Positions 1 through 15,000 of a stretch of DNA of 64,000 bases are shown here, piece after piece. The DNA comes from Dysidea avara. Lineage: Eukaryota > Porifera > Demospongiae > Dictyoceratida > Dysideidae. The DNA is taken from the NCBI RefSeq assembly GCF_963678975.1, contig NC_089274.1, positions 5,382,001 to 5,446,000 of the forward strand, in the 5' to 3' direction. A program made the translations under genes and the position numbers. The notes beneath the pieces were generated by a model. It had not been told where the DNA came from and made no database searches. It saw nothing but the letters and a program-made list of their open reading frames with translations. The stretch's first letter is position 1. Every line of letters begins with the position of its first letter.

Positions 1-26
1 ACCTTGCAATTAAAGAAGAATATAAG
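1..26 (+). CDS. Kinase exon A (partial): beta-3 strand with AIK lysine
   Basis: Only the last 26 bases of the exon are in the window. Read in frame 3 they give LAIKEEYK, matching the VAIK-type beta-3 strand of kinases, and end at a GTAATA donor in phase 0, which fits the next exon. Confidence 0.7.
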
Positions 27-3000
27 GTAATACTGTGTAGAGGTAATACTGTGTAGTGGTGGTCATGAAGGTAATACTGTGTAGTAGTGGTCACAAAAGT
101 TTGGGCTTTCCTTCCCAAGAATATGTATCTCCCCAAAACCATCCTCAGTTTTACTTCACGACAGCTCGGCAGTTTTAGTTAGGCATAATCAAATCCAAAT
201 GTGCCTTCAGAACAAACATGGATAATTTATCCAAATCTTATTAACTAATTGACTCACTGACTAATGCCTTCACCCAAGCATAACTCGACCATGGGTAATG
301 CTGTGGGCTTTATTGTCTTCACTATTTAGATCCAAGACATTTGTTTTCACTTACCTCAGCAGCTATAGTGGATGCATCATTGACTTACCTTTGTCCCCTT
401 GTTGGTATTGATTTACGGATACCACATAGTGGCTTCCTTGTGCTGACAAAACAGAAATGTCCGTACCAACTGGATTGATTACAGAGGTGTTTCTTGTAGT
501 GTTCTCTGTTTGTATCACTGTTTAACGGGTGGAACATACGTAGCTGAAAATGAAGTGAATGGCCACTTTGCTTTCAGTATTTGATAATTGGAGTACTTGC
601 TCAGATGCAAAAAAAAATTTTATTGTACCTGGCATCTTGCTTTGCTTTAATGTGGTATACTTGGGTTCATGATACCGTTCACCAATCACAATTGCAAAAA
701 AAGTAAAGAAACGAGTACAGTAGACCCTTAGTTACCTAACCCTCGTTTATCTGTACCCTCGTTTATCCAAACTTGGAGATGACTGTTATGTTAGAGTATT
801 TTGATCAGTGCATATATAATATAAATGTATGGGTTTCAGCTATCTGAATGATTCGTTTTACTATTTCATGGGGTCATTGAGGTTTGGATAACCAAGGGTC
901 CACTGTAGAAGGAAAAGTTAAACTTGAGCAGGAATAATAGAAATAAAAAAGTTATTAAACAAAAGAAGTTATCTACACCTGCAGCTATACTTCCCTACCT
1001 CAATCATAACTATATATGCTATTGACAGGCTATTAGAACAGATTGCACAGTATAGCAACAGGTGTAGATAGTACTTTTTTTATTTCTATGATCCCTACTC
1101 CAGTTTAAGTTTTCCTTGTACAGTGTACTTGTTATAACTTAAGGATGCATGTACATAAAATGTACTACATACATTTTCCTTTTATAGCGTCCATTGTTCT
1201 TGAATGCAGCTGTTTTTAAGCAGTTGATTCGGTGTAATAACTCTAAAGATGATCATGTGATTCCGCTGCTGGAATATGTTGTTGGTATGAAATAGCCATT
1301 GAAAGTTGCTATTTAGCAAATTACATATGTGTGTCCTAAATGTAGGAGGATTTTGTGAAGATGATCCCAATAAACATGTGTTTCTTTTTGTTATGCCTCA
1401 CATGAATCGAGGTACAGTATTTATTACTTAATGCTTGTTACATACGTATAAAGTTGTGAGGAAAATTAAAGCCGTAAAAGTGTGTATCATTAAGAGATTA
1501 ATATGGGGCAAGCCAGGTACCACAAGTGCTATATTGTAATTTCTGGTAAACTTTGGAACATTAATCTTGTCAAGAAGTACTCACAAATTACACTTCAGTT
1601 CTTTGCCATCAGATTATCAGTAAATTTCCATACAATCTGTTTTCTAGTTGTAGAACATATAATTTAGTATAATTGATAGTGTTGTATATTGGGAATTGTG
1701 AAGGTTTGGGCTTTTCTAGCCAAAAAATATCAATATCACCGGGTATATCCATTCACTGGACTGGATTACTGGACTGGACTACTGGACTGGATTACTGGAC
1801 TGGACTACTGGACTGGATTACTGGACTGGACTACTGGACTGGATTACTGGACTGGATTACTGGACTCACATAAAATTTGTTCAAACACATTAATTTTTCA
1901 ACCACTAAAAGTGATTACATAGAGTAGTATACCACACATGGGGCTAAGGCTCTCCATTTCTTGTCATATTAAAAAAAACAAAACAAAGAGGTACACACAG
2001 TCCATTGTTTAAAAAATTTATTAAGTATGTTTGGAAAAGTGCTATAGTTTTGGTGGTCTGTTTAATGGTATGACATTGGTTTTTTACTCTTGTTACATTC
2101 ACTGCATTTTTTGCAAATATGTTTGACCTTACCTTCCTGTTTGAAAGTGTGTGCATTGGGAAGCTTAAATGTACCACAGCACACTTGTTGCTATTTACAA
2201 TATAAGCCAAAGAGCCAGCAAAGCTGAAGACTATAGGCGATTTTTGTGTTTCAGTAATGTAATATAATTGCATGTTGTAAAACGTACAATATGGTGTGCT
2301 ATTTTACAAAAGAAGGCTAGAGAAGATAGACATGCATTAACAATGCTAACAGTACACAGTGCCTGAAACATTGCTAGCAGAGGGCAAATTATTTTTAATA
2401 ACAAACTGCAATAACGTTTTAGTGTAGTTTTTGTGATTAATGTACTAGTTTTATGTCTCATGGTGAATGGTGTCAGTTACTAAACACTTTTTAGTTAAGT
2501 TTGGTGATAAAAACATTAAAAAAAAAAAAAAAAAATCTGAGTCCAGTAATCCAGTCCAGTGAATGGATACACCCGTGATGTAGCTAACAAACTGCTGCTC
2601 AGAATTCAAGACTGATTAGCAAGCGATACCTGCTCAACAATGCTGATACAAACAGGCAGTGCCAAGTAGACAGATCCACCTGCATGGTCTGTAGCTATTC
2701 AATGTAGCAATAGCTGCGTACAACCAGTTGGCCAAATATGTGCTAAAAAGAAAAAAAAACTGAGTCCAGTAGTCCAGTCCACCAGTCCAGTCCAGTGATT
2801 GTATACAGCCAATATCACCCTAAAGCCAGCCTCACAGTACCTTCATGCCTACTTTCAGGTTTTGGGAATTGACTTTGTCACTTTGGCAATTAAATTCTTT
2901 GCTTTAGCATTAGAATTGGCTCGTAACAAGATTGGCAGCTGGAGAAAACCTGAAAACAAGATGTAGCAGCTACTGCAAGATCTTGTTCAGGTAAAACTGT

Positions 3001-6000
3001 CGTAAACAGCTCTTTATAAGGTGATAATTTTTCCACTACAACTTCTTCAGCAGCATTTGATGCCATTAGCAATGGGCTAGGTAGCAATGGGTGTGGTCAC
3101 TTGTGAACAAACTAAATAACTTACCAGGCAGCTATCAGCTTGACGTACAACCAGCTTGAATTACCTTCTAGTGTCTCAAACATAATTCTGCATGGCGAAA
3201 TGATTCACTTGGTGATGAGTGGTTGTTTTCTTAAAGACAATTTAATTATGACGAATTCTTGTGGCAATGCGACGAATTTCTAATGCAAAAGTGATGAATT
3301 CAATTGCCAAAGTGATGAATTCATTTGCCAAGGGGACGGATTCATTTGCCAAAGTGATGAATTCAAATATTCAATTGCTAAAACCTGTAATAGTATTGAT
3401 TATGCATAACAAAGCCCGAAAGTGCCTTCTGTACAACCTAAAATGCTTCCAATAGGTTGCTACAAATTTTTAAAAACATATATTCAGTGGAATTTTCTAC
3501 TGACTTCAGACAAGCATGACTTGATAACAGTTAAGACTATATACGGGCTTGTTTTATTCACTATTACACATTGCTTCTACCTGACAGGTACTTTTGAATA
3601 CCACAGTGTGTACCATGCATGCAAAAGAGCTATGAATGCAAAAGGTTCATGAGTTATGGACACTTATTTACGATACAGTAGAAATAAAGTTTACTGTCAT
3701 TGTTTCTTTGTTGGAATGGCCTTTTAGTATAGCGGCACAACCAAAAAATAGTGCACTTTTTCATAAAACCATGAAACTTTCCACATAAATAGTAGTCCTC
3801 AATAGATGTAATTTTAGATATAGTGAAATTGCTGATTTGACCTTTGGTGACCTTTATGGTCATTTTTGTACAGAAAAGTGATCATTTTTGTCTTTAACTC
3901 CCTGAGGCAGTAATTAGCTTGTTAAAAACATGGTACCAAACACAATATCTTGCTGAAAGAAACAACTTGGTTTTTATTGAAGTCAATAGGTAATTTCATT
4001 ACAAAGTTATGATCATTTTTATCAGCTACAAAATTTGATATATTTACCTGCCCTCCAGGTGTGAATTACCTGTGGGAAGATAATTATGCATAAATTTATC
4101 AAATTTTGCAGCTAATAAAAATGATCATAACTTTGTAACGAAATCATCTATTGACTTCAAATAAAAACCAAGTTGTTTCTTTCAGCAAGATCTTTTGTTT
4201 GGTACCATGTTTTTAACAAGTTAATTACTGCCTCAGGGAGTTAAAGACAAAAATGATCGATTTTCTGTATAAATATGGCCGTAAAGGTCACCAAAGGTCA
4301 AATCAGCGATGGCATTATATCTAAAATTACATGTATTGAGGACTACTATTTGTGTGGAAAGTTTCGTGGTTTTATGAAAAAGTGCACAATATTGCCAATT
4401 TTGGGGGCTACGCTGCTATACTATTTTCTTTGTCCACACGGAGAGGTACAGCAATGGATTTGTCAGCTCATAGTGAAAAGATTGAGCCAAGTCCCATCTT
4501 TGTAGCTTGTTTCAGTTGTGAGCTATGTGTATGATCGATTGAGTAAATGACTGCTGTAATTTATTTGCCATTGATTGCTGTTCCAACTCTCTGACACTAT
4601 AATCCCAAGACTATTCATTTAAAAGGCTGAATCTTTGGTTGCCCACTCCTTTGTTACTATAGATAGCAGTGAAACAATAACATGGAATTTGAAGAATGTA
4701 TGAAAACGAGCATCCAGTCACATATTAAGATTTCTCCTTCCACTGAATAGATACTTGTCTAATCATGTTACTTTGTGATAATTTGTCTGACAAAACAAGT
4801 CTAGCTTTTTTTTTATAAGTAACAATTGTACTCCACTGCTTGTAATGAGTCCACAACATTGTACAATATTGATTAAATACACTGGTCAACAACATTGTGT
4901 TTTATGTGCGTACATATGTAGGTGGACTACCTAACCTTTTCAAGAAACAAAACTGTGTCATCAAGTATATGGTCAATTACCCAATCCTAAAGAAGCAGTG
5001 CCGTATTTTTAGCAACTACATAAACATGTTCATACAAGTTTTTAAAGGATTGCAATACTTGCACAGCAATGAAATTGTACATGGAGATGTTAAAGGTGTG
5101 GAAATGTGCAATATAGATTTAAATGCAGTGCTGTAAAGTATGCTAATATCTTCATGTAGATACAAATATCTTGGTGCACCAGACTTGTAGCTGTACAAGT
5201 CCTCTATTGTGTGCTTGTCCTGGTGATTTGGGAGTGACTTATGTGTTAGGTGACATGGACCTGTTGTGTATTCATGGAAAACATTTAAGCGGGAAGTATG
5301 TTAAATGGGCCAAAGCGAAATGCTGTGATCCATCAGGAACTCCTGGTATGAAGGCAACAGAGGTTTGTTACCATAAGATAATGTGTGGTAACTGTGGTTA
5401 TATGTGGAATTCTTCATGTGTGACAATGAAACATATTGCTTACCTAAACATATGTATGTATGTATGTATGTATGCATGTATGTATGCATGTAACCACACA
5501 GTTAGTATCCAGTTGTGTGTGCTTATTTATGTAAACCTGAAAATTAATTAATTAATTAATTAACTCTTCGAGGACCGAATTAATTTTCAAGTATGGAAGA
5601 ACGCATAAATTTGTGTTATAAGGAAGGCAGTGGTCTTCTATAAAATGAAGACGGATTATTGACTTAATGGGCAATGTCATCTACAGTGAACGTCCGCTTC
5701 GTTATTTTTTCATCTCGAATTCATGAGCTAGTCACGTGGTCTTTTGTATACAAATGGAATCGCCATCAGGTGCTGAGTCTAATAGCATCTAGTTTGATGC
5801 GCTAGGATGAATTACTGCCAACCCGGTCAAAGTAGCAGGTGTAGAGTAATGGCGGATGATAATGGGATAGCTACTTTTTCTTGGCAGCCTGGCAGTGGAG
5901 ATTCTCTTCAAACAAAGCGATACTTGGTGAGATTTTGTTAGGAATTTCATGTTGAGTATCGTGGTGTTATCGAATTCTTTCTACTGTGTACTGATAAGTA

Positions 6001-9000
6001 CATGTAGTTATAATGGCTTATACCAGCCCATGTACTTGAGTCCAATATATTGGGCTTTGGTCCTCGAAGGGTTAAATCCTTAAATCTGATTTGCTGTAAC
6101 TTAGGTGCTTTAATCCAATAGGACTGGATAGTTAGACTTCAGGCCACAGGGGTCTACGTAATTTAGTAACCCGATGGCACTGTGTTGTAGCGTCTGAGCG
6201 AAGTGCCTGAGCAAAGCAAAGACGCTACTACAGGCCTGAGGGTTACTAAATTATGTAGACGACTGTGGTCTGAAGTCTAACTTATTTAGACCCTTAATGG
6301 AGCTGTTGTAACTTGACACCGTTGACAGCCAGAGAAATGTAGCATTAATCAGTAGAAACAACCCATCACTCCACCGCATAGTGATACCGATACCTTGCCA
6401 GTGCTACCAGTGTTGATGTGTATAATGAACATGAAAGGGTCTAAGTACGCACGAAAAGGGTCTAAGTAACTTAGACACCTTCAAAATCCACCACAAAAAG
6501 GGACTAAACAATAGAAACTTCCCACTTTTACATACTGTACACCACAATATTTACATACGTACGTATGTGGACTCCAGTTTTTATTACAGTAGAACTTTGG
6601 TTATCTGAACCCCAATGTGTCTCAAGTAATGATAAAAAAGTGTTCTGATAAGTGAATAGTTCAGATAACTGAAGCCTATACATTTGTGCACAGATAAATA
6701 CTCTAATAGAACATACACCTGTGCTCAAAATACTCTAATAGAACAGTCATTTCCAATTTCAGATAAACGAGGGTTGGATAAACACCCAAGGCCTGAGGGT
6801 CACAGGCCCCCTGAGGGCTGCGGGTGTGTATATTGGCAAATCCCTAGCAGCTGTGGTATACAGTGTATATGTGATAGTTTGTTAACAATCAACTTGTCGT
6901 AATTTTGCAACTACACTCAACCTGGCTAATAATGAATCCCACAATATAATCCTGCGTGTCGCTCAATATAACAGGTCAAAGCAAAGTGTATTGTTAACCT
7001 GATTGGGCATCAAAGCCATGAGCAAACTGTGCTCCCATGATAATATTTAATAGTTGTAACATGGGCATGAGTGGTCTGCCTGATATGTCTACCTGAGGGC
7101 TGAGGGTAGACATATTAGGTAGACCACAAGTGCACATGTTACAAGTATTAAGTAACACTTTGAAATTCTTTTTAGCCTTGACTTTTAAGTTAGTAATTAT
7201 GCCTTTAAAGCTACTTTTAAGTTTAACTTCAAAGCCTTTGATGTGGTTGAAAATACCTTTGATCTAGGCTGGTATTGTCCAGAGCATTTGAAGTGGCTGA
7301 ACTTTTTAGTATAGGTTAGGAACCTAGACTGAGGCTCTTCGTGGTTTCTAAAACACAAAGAGCCAAGAACGTGGATCCTAACCGACTTAGAAATTGTGGG
7401 CGTTATATATATATACATATGGCTATGTAGGTGGAACCATTGTGGGATTGAGTTATATGTCGTTTCAAAATCGTCACAGTGTTAAAACAAGTAATGCGAT
7501 CAGTAGAGAAGATTGAACATGTTTTCAAATTAAAGCTTGTAGCTAGCTACATTATCGCTGCTTCTGTTAGCTGGTGGATCAGAAACAGAATGATAGTTAC
7601 TGCAACAATAAAGTTAACGCCAGCACTACCAAGGGTTTAAAGGAAGTGGTAACAATGGGAATCAGGGAGTAGATTGTTGTTAATGGTTAATAATACTTGG
7701 TCTGGCGCTAGCCTTCTGTGACTAAACCAGTATATACGTGATTTTATACCTACATAACTTTTTTTACAAGAAACAAATAAACATTCTACAAGAAAGCTTA
7801 CCTATTTAGTTCTTTTAATAGGGAGTCAATAGTAAAAGCAGGCTTGAAACACTGACGGGCATTAAATAAAACTCAGTCATTTTTTCTGGAATTCTCCGTT
7901 TATGATAGCGTACCTACAACGTTACAGTCTAGCTCCTGTAATTGAATTGGCATAGGTGTGCTTATAAAAAGAATGGAGTAGGTCAAGCCCTGTTGGTTTA
8001 TGGGCTATTAGCCTGTACATATATGCTTAGTTTCAGATCAAATCCATTTATAACACTAGTACTCACTCAGTAAGGTTTTCGATTTGTATAAGAAACCTAT
8101 ATCACCAATAGACAGTTTTGATTGTGGGATTCAATTGGTCTCAATTGAGAGCCACTGGAGTCTCAATTGTAAGCCACAGAAGATCATTGAAACCTACAAT
8201 GTACAGTGCATCTTGCTCATTACATTTTGCTACTGATTCAATAGTAAGAAAGCATTATAACTAGAGCCCTAACCACAGGGCATTAACCGCAGGGCATTAT
8301 ACAGATGTGTCAAATCACCGAGAAATTGTAGGGTCACCTCTCGGATTTTGATGAAACTTGGTGTGTTTGTTGTACCTATGGTGCTCATCACCCATACCAA
8401 TTGTTAGCTTCATACACCACATAGTTTCTGATTTATGACCACAAATATTTTGAATATTTTATGAAAAATTGGTCCATCTTGAGTTACAAAATCAACTGTA
8501 GCTTACCACTGTGTTACTATTTTAAAATAAAATTTTCAGTGATTAAAGACTGTTAATTGATCTCTCAAGTAATCCATAAACTATGGGATATCAATTTAAT
8601 TAAGGTTAAAAAAGGCTCCATTAAAAACTTTAATCCTTAATATTCAAGAAGTGCTGCTTCAAATTCTTTGAATTTTTTAGTAAATAATAATTGGGTTATG
8701 GTCTATTGTTGGTAAAATTTTTGTGGTAGGGCCACAGTGGGTTCAAGAGATATAATTAAATATGTTGTGGTATGTAGTGGAATTTTGTAGTCTATTATTG
8801 CTATATGGGAGTGTACACCTCTAATAACCACTCTTGCCAACTTTGTCTTACACAATGAAGGTGTCCAAGTACAGTACAACCTGAATTAGTGACCACCTGT
8901 ATTGAAAGACCACCTCTGTGCTGCAATTTATATAGTTGTATAGTTTTCAAATGCAGCCAGCTTATATAGCTTGTAAAGGCAGTACAATGACCAGCTAATG

Positions 9001-12000
9001 ACACCATGTCAGTTGTTCAATTGAGCATGTAACAACACACCTGCTGCTTACTTAGAGTATTGTAACAATGAAGATTATTCGAGACAACAGGGACGTTGCT
9101 TTCAGCTCTCACATACAATCCATGGTATGAGAAAACCGCACTCTTTTGTACCAATCTCAGATAGCAGAGTGGAAATAAAATTTTACTCATAATACCATAC
9201 CTGTTTCACTGCCCATACAAAAGTCTCAATAGTAGCAGTGAAATTTATCCAGTATTTCACTGACAACAGTGAAAAAGTTGTAATTGCAATTTCATTGGCT
9301 AGAATTTATGTTAACAATGTAGCGCCAATTAGTGTTGATGCATGTTTAGTACATAGTGACAAAACTGCATACATGGCAACGCTAATGCACAGCATGCGTA
9401 TATGCAGCGAGTATGGTATTAACTGGGAATAGCATGGGTAGCAGTGAAATTTGGGATAAATATCACTCTTGTTGTATTGGAAATGGTAAATTTCACTCGG
9501 CTTTGCCTCGTAATATTTATCCCCATTTCCAATACAACACTCGTGGTATTTATTCCAAATTTCACTGCTACCCATGCTATTACTATTACTAATCTGATGT
9601 TTTCAGGAAAGAGAAAGTTGCTCTAGTAAAGAATGAAGCTTCACCAGAATCAATTGCTGGATTTGTCACTTGTTGACATGAAGAGAATCAGTAGTTAGCT
9701 TGTGTGCTTGAAGTTTGCAGTGACACTAAGGAAGTGAAGCTGACATTACTGCATCCACATGGTCCATCAAACTCATTCAAGTACTCAGAGCCCCAAAATA
9801 TCCACACTATACCAATGGATGATATTCTAACTCTTGTAGACTCAAGGATAAGAAGTGGTTGTGTGTACTCTGACAAAAAAGAAATGACTTTTGCTACTAA
9901 ACAGCATCACATTGTATCACCACAGTAACAAACTTGTATTACATGCCTTTGTCACAACCTGTTTATATATGCATACATATTTAGCTTGCAGTTGAATCAA
10001 AGAATCTTGTGTGTCTGCAAACCTAAATCAGCAGAATGGGCTTCAAGGTGTGCAATACTACATGGGATATGTACTATAATACCTCAAACACCTGTAGCTA
10101 CCTATCTCATAATCCCATAGAGACCTCATGCTGAAACTTTTGCAACTAATAGGTGAATGTCTGACAAGTATCTACAAAAAATTCTAATCAGCACTTTTTG
10201 TTAGAGCAAAGGTCAAAGTTTAGGAGACATGGTTAATTATCAACTTCATCAAATTAAGCTGTTAAATATATCAAATGAAAGCTTTTTCTTTGAGCTTTAA
10301 AGTGGTGCAATTTATTTTAAAAACACCCAAGTTATGATGCTTTGAATGGTCGCAAGTACAGCAAAAATAGAATACTAAATAAGCCATTTCTGGGAAGCCA
10401 TACAAGCAATGGGTGAAGGTACACATGACCACTTGGGATACCCACACACCAATTTCATCCAATTCTGAGGGGGTCATGCGCAAAACTTTGGTGAACTGAT
10501 ATGGAATTACCCATACAGTAAATCCAACTAAATAAATTGCAGCACAAAGGTGGTCTTTCAATACAGGTGGTCACTACAACAGATTTCACTGTACTTGGAC
10601 ACCTTCATTGTGTAAGACTAAGTTGGCATGGCCTTATCAAGAGTGGTTATTAGATGTGTACACTCCCATATAGCAATAATAGACTACAAAATTCCACTAC
10701 ATACCACAACATATTTAATTATATCTCTTGAACCCACTGTGGCCCCACCACAAAAATTTTACCAACAATAGACCATAACCCATTTATTATTTACTAAAAA
10801 AATTCAAAGAATTTGAAGCAGCACTTTTTGAAATATTAAGGATTAAAGTTTTTAATGGAGCCTTTTTGAACCATAATTAAATTGATATCCCATAGTTTAT
10901 GGATTACTTGAGAGATCAATTAACAGTCTTTAATCGCTGAAATTTTTAAATTTAAAATAGTAACACAGTGGTGAGCTACAGTTGATTTTGTAACTCAAGA
11001 CGGACCAATTTTTCATGAAATATTCAAAATATTCGTGGTCATAAATCAGAAACTATGTGGTGTATGAAGCTAACAATTGGTATGGGTGATGAGCACCATA
11101 GGTACTACAAGCAAACCAAGTTTCGTCAAAATCCAAGAGGTTACCCTACAATTTCTCGGTGATTTGACATGGAATGACCCAGACATTGTTCTGACCACAG
11201 GACTTAGACATGTAAACTCAAAAATCTGTTTGATCTGCCCACGCAAAGTGTTACATACCGTATAGTAAAAAAACTTTGGTGGTAAAAAGCGTGACGAAGC
11301 CCCTCTCTTTACGGAAAATACTTTGACGATTGAAATAATATTCGCTAAAGTTTTTACTGAAGAATAACGACAAGGTGTCAACTCATCAGTTAAGTAGTGT
11401 AGTAAGTATATAGGTAGCTATAGTGTTATTGTAGCAATACTTTGGTAGCTACTGATCTAACAACGTGCTAGCAAAAGCGTGCTTCGCTATCTCCTGCGAT
11501 GCCGAGAGTGACCGTATTTATTTTTTCAGTGAACTCCAGTAGCAGAGGTTATCTCATATATCAAAGTATTTGGTCAAATCCATTGCCAGACGATGAACTA
11601 GTTGCATGACGTGCGAACGGGAAGCCGGTTGGAAAGGTCATCCCTAGCCAAGGAGTGCTTACAACAGTGGGACACATTCCTAGGAAGATCTCCAAAGTCA
11701 GCTCGATCTTTATTGTGTGGTGGTACGAGCTGACCTTCATCTCAAGTTCTAGTTACTCAATGTACTTGTATGATCATCTAAAATAATTGGTGAAAAAAAC
11801 TTTGGCGAATTGAACGCTATTCACCAAAGTTTTTTGCTATACGGTATTTACTCAATTTGTGCCGCACTCTTGAATAGTACCACAGTGAGGTGCTCTTTAT
11901 CCTTGTTTCTGAAATAATTTTAATTGTACCACACCTCGAATAGTACTGCACTATGCTTTTGTAATTACGTACTCTTTACTAGTGCTCTTGTACCTTTAGT

Positions 12001-15000
12001 ATTAATCTCCATCTTGATTTAAGGAAGGCATTGTCCTGGTAAACTTAAATGGCTGTCACATAATCAAAATTCCGGATATTAGTTAGTAAATTGACCACAT
12101 AGTACGAGGTGTGACATGGTTGTGCTACAAGGACTTGACTAAAAGAAAGGTCTTGAATAGAAGAAGTAAGTAGCAACGTGTTGTAATTGTTTTATAAAAC
12201 TATAACGTAGAATAGCTATAGTAGTGGCATGTTTAAAATATTAGTAGCACACCCTCAAATAGTACGAAGAGTTTTATTCTAATCTTTGGGCAAAAAAATA
12301 ATGCCCCTGGGGCACTAATTGAGCAAATACGGTATACCACTTTGACACCTCAGATCAAAGGAAACCACAAGGCTATATTTCATGTATTACCCTGACCGCA
12401 GGGTGATATTGTGATATAGCCCTGACCACAACTGCCTTTGATGCTGAGGCAGTTACAAAGCATCAGTTCCCTTTGATTGAGTGAGTCAGCATTGAATAGT
12501 TCAGTTACTAGGCATCACTAAATGGGACCGGATTTGACAAAATCAGGCTTCCACACACATCCATTTCTTCAACGTTAATCACTTGTAACTTGAACAGCCA
12601 GTATGCTATTAATGAACAATTTTCACACAATGCTGTCATTGTATGATACATTAATAGGGCAAAATTGGAAACTGATAGCATACTCCTATAGTACGTTCGC
12701 GTTGAGCTGAACCCTGGGTTGGTGATTAAGAAGCCATACAAGATCAAAGGCTTTAAACATGATGTTCATGACGCATTTATTCGTAAGCTCATGTTACGGG
12801 CGCGCACTTAATTGTCGAAAATATGGCGTCCAGTGCAGCGTTAGTGAGTGCGGAGCGAAACCCTCTTGGAAAGAGGTTAAACAGCCAAACAAAGTTTCTA
12901 CTCATGAAGCTTTGGACCTACTTCGAGCAAGAAGCGAACAAGTCTAAAGTTTCCGTCAATGTGAAGCAGAGAATCTCTAAGGCCACTGGTATTAAATATC
13001 TTTGCAGCTGGGTTTGGTATTGATTTCGCCACGTAGGGATTTCAGAGTCATCTATTGTAAGAGTGAGGATGGAGTACCGCAAGAAAGGCGGGTTTTCTAC
13101 GCCAAGAAAAAGGTACAAAAGTAGTTTGCAGGAGGCTACTCTATTCATCTAATCGTCACTGCAGGTACAAACGTTCACGAATCCGTGTTGATGCAGACAG
13201 TTTCGACCGGGATGCAATCAGACGGAAAATACATTTGTTATACGACAAGAAAGAAAATCTATCACTGTCGAAGATTTTGGTGGGTGAATTTGAACGCTCG
13301 AGCCTTTGGTTTTGTTACTCCGTCTACAGTCAAAACTCCAGAATGATGGTGTTTTCTCCGGGGGAAGAACATCACTTAGAAGGGTATTGAAGGATATGGG
13401 ATTCAAGCATAGAACGATTAATGACAAGAGGTTAGTATTGTACCAGTTTGTGTGTTTTAATTTTACTACACATACATGCAGGGTATACTATGAGCAGCCC
13501 CGTATAGTCCATCAGCGTCATAAATATTTGAGACGAATGAGGCGCAACAGAACTGAAGGGAAACCAGTGGTGTACTTGGATGAGACTTGGGCCAATGCGC
13601 ATGATGGAAAGTCCAGAGCCTGGGTAGAGGCTGATAAGACTACTGGGGGGACTATAGGAGGAGTCAGGTTGGTTAAATAGCTTTCAAAAGTATGCTTGTT
13701 TAACCTAATTTATACATAGCAAGCCATCAGGTAAAGGAGAGCGCCTTATTATCTTACATGCTGGAGGCAAAGATGGATGGATTCCCGGTAATTTTCTATG
13801 ATGTGAAGTATCCAGTAAACACAGTTGTTCTTTCAGGTTGTGATTGGGTTTTTAAAGCCAAGAAAGGATCTGCAGCTGATTACCATCAAGAAATGAATGC
13901 AGAGAATTTTGATAGGTGGTTTAAAGAAAAGTTACTTCCAGCATTACCAGCCAATTGTCTGATTGTAATGGACAATGCCAGTTACCATAGGTAGGTATTA
14001 GATTTGTCAACTGTAAACATTACTGTGTTAACTGCAGTCGCCACTTGGAGGAGCAACCAAAGCAAAAGTGGCGAAAAGCACAGCTGAAAGAGTGGTTAAA
14101 TAAGAAACGTAAGGCAGTGTGTATATACTGTCACTGTTTCAGTATGTGACTGTATGATGATTCACAGGTATAGCATATCCAGAAAGTTCACTGAAAAGAG
14201 ATCTGTGGGAAATCATCAAACGAGCAAAAACTCCTGCAAGATATGCTATAGATGAGATAGCTGGAAGTAAAGGTATGTTAAGTGTATACATTGTGGCTCT
14301 GACATTTTTCTGGTATGGCTTTTTTCTGGTATACTGTTATGATCCCAGTTCTTTCGGCTAACATAATAATAGGCCATGAAGTAGTCAGACTACCAGTTGC
14401 ACACTGTGAACTGAATCCTATTGAGATGGCCTGGAGTCAAGTGAAGGGACACGTAAAGCGGAACAACAAGAGGTATATCAACATTGTTATGGACATTGTT
14501 ATAGTTTGGCATCTATTTAGGTTTACTTTGACTGAAGTTAAGGAACTGGTTTATCAAGGATTTGAGGCTGTTACATCTGAGAGGTGGCAATCTTTGATAA
14601 AGCACGTTCAAGAAGAAGTCGAAGATCATTACTGGGAACAGGATGGACTTCATGAGGAACTTCTAGAACGATTCCTCATTCACGTCAGCAGTGATAGTAG
14701 CGATAGTGAAGATGGTGATGGTGGTGATGGTGGTATTAATGACTCCTCCACCACCAGCAACAGTGAGTCCGAGTCTTCTTCTGAGCCTACTTCATCTGAT
14801 GTAAGATTGTTTGATATTTACAATACTAGTGTTACAACTTGTATGTTGTTCTCCAGGAGTCATCGGATGGCTGGGATTGAACTCTGCAAAGTACATGAAA
14901 AAAAACAACAGATGAAGTGTAAGTGCATGCACTTTCAAAGTTATTGTTACTTTATTATGCTTGCAGAAGGTGAACATACCAGACATTGTGTATATTGATC

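Larger units (their letters stand above)
8306..11175. repeat. Large inverted repeat (foldback) with about 630-bp arms
   Basis: Left arm about 8306-8930 and right arm about 10533-11175 are inverted copies with high identity by eye (for instance TCACCGAGAAATTGTAGGGT near 8315 against its complement near 11150). The 1.6 kb interior holds a palindromic MITE (9434-9575) and a coding remnant (9698-9928). Confidence 0.75.

Noticed and set aside
1673..1922. Two frames rich in Thr/Gly/Leu/Asp/Trp
   Set aside because: Translation of a 13-bp minisatellite.
10271..10561. 96-codon minus-strand frame
   Set aside because: Falls in repeat sequence reaching into the right arm of the foldback, with no motif and no splice support.
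14315..14998. Long continuous frame spanning several transposase exons
   Set aside because: It reads through introns 14273-14372 and 14473-14520; the spliced model gives the conserved protein and a natural end at 14880.
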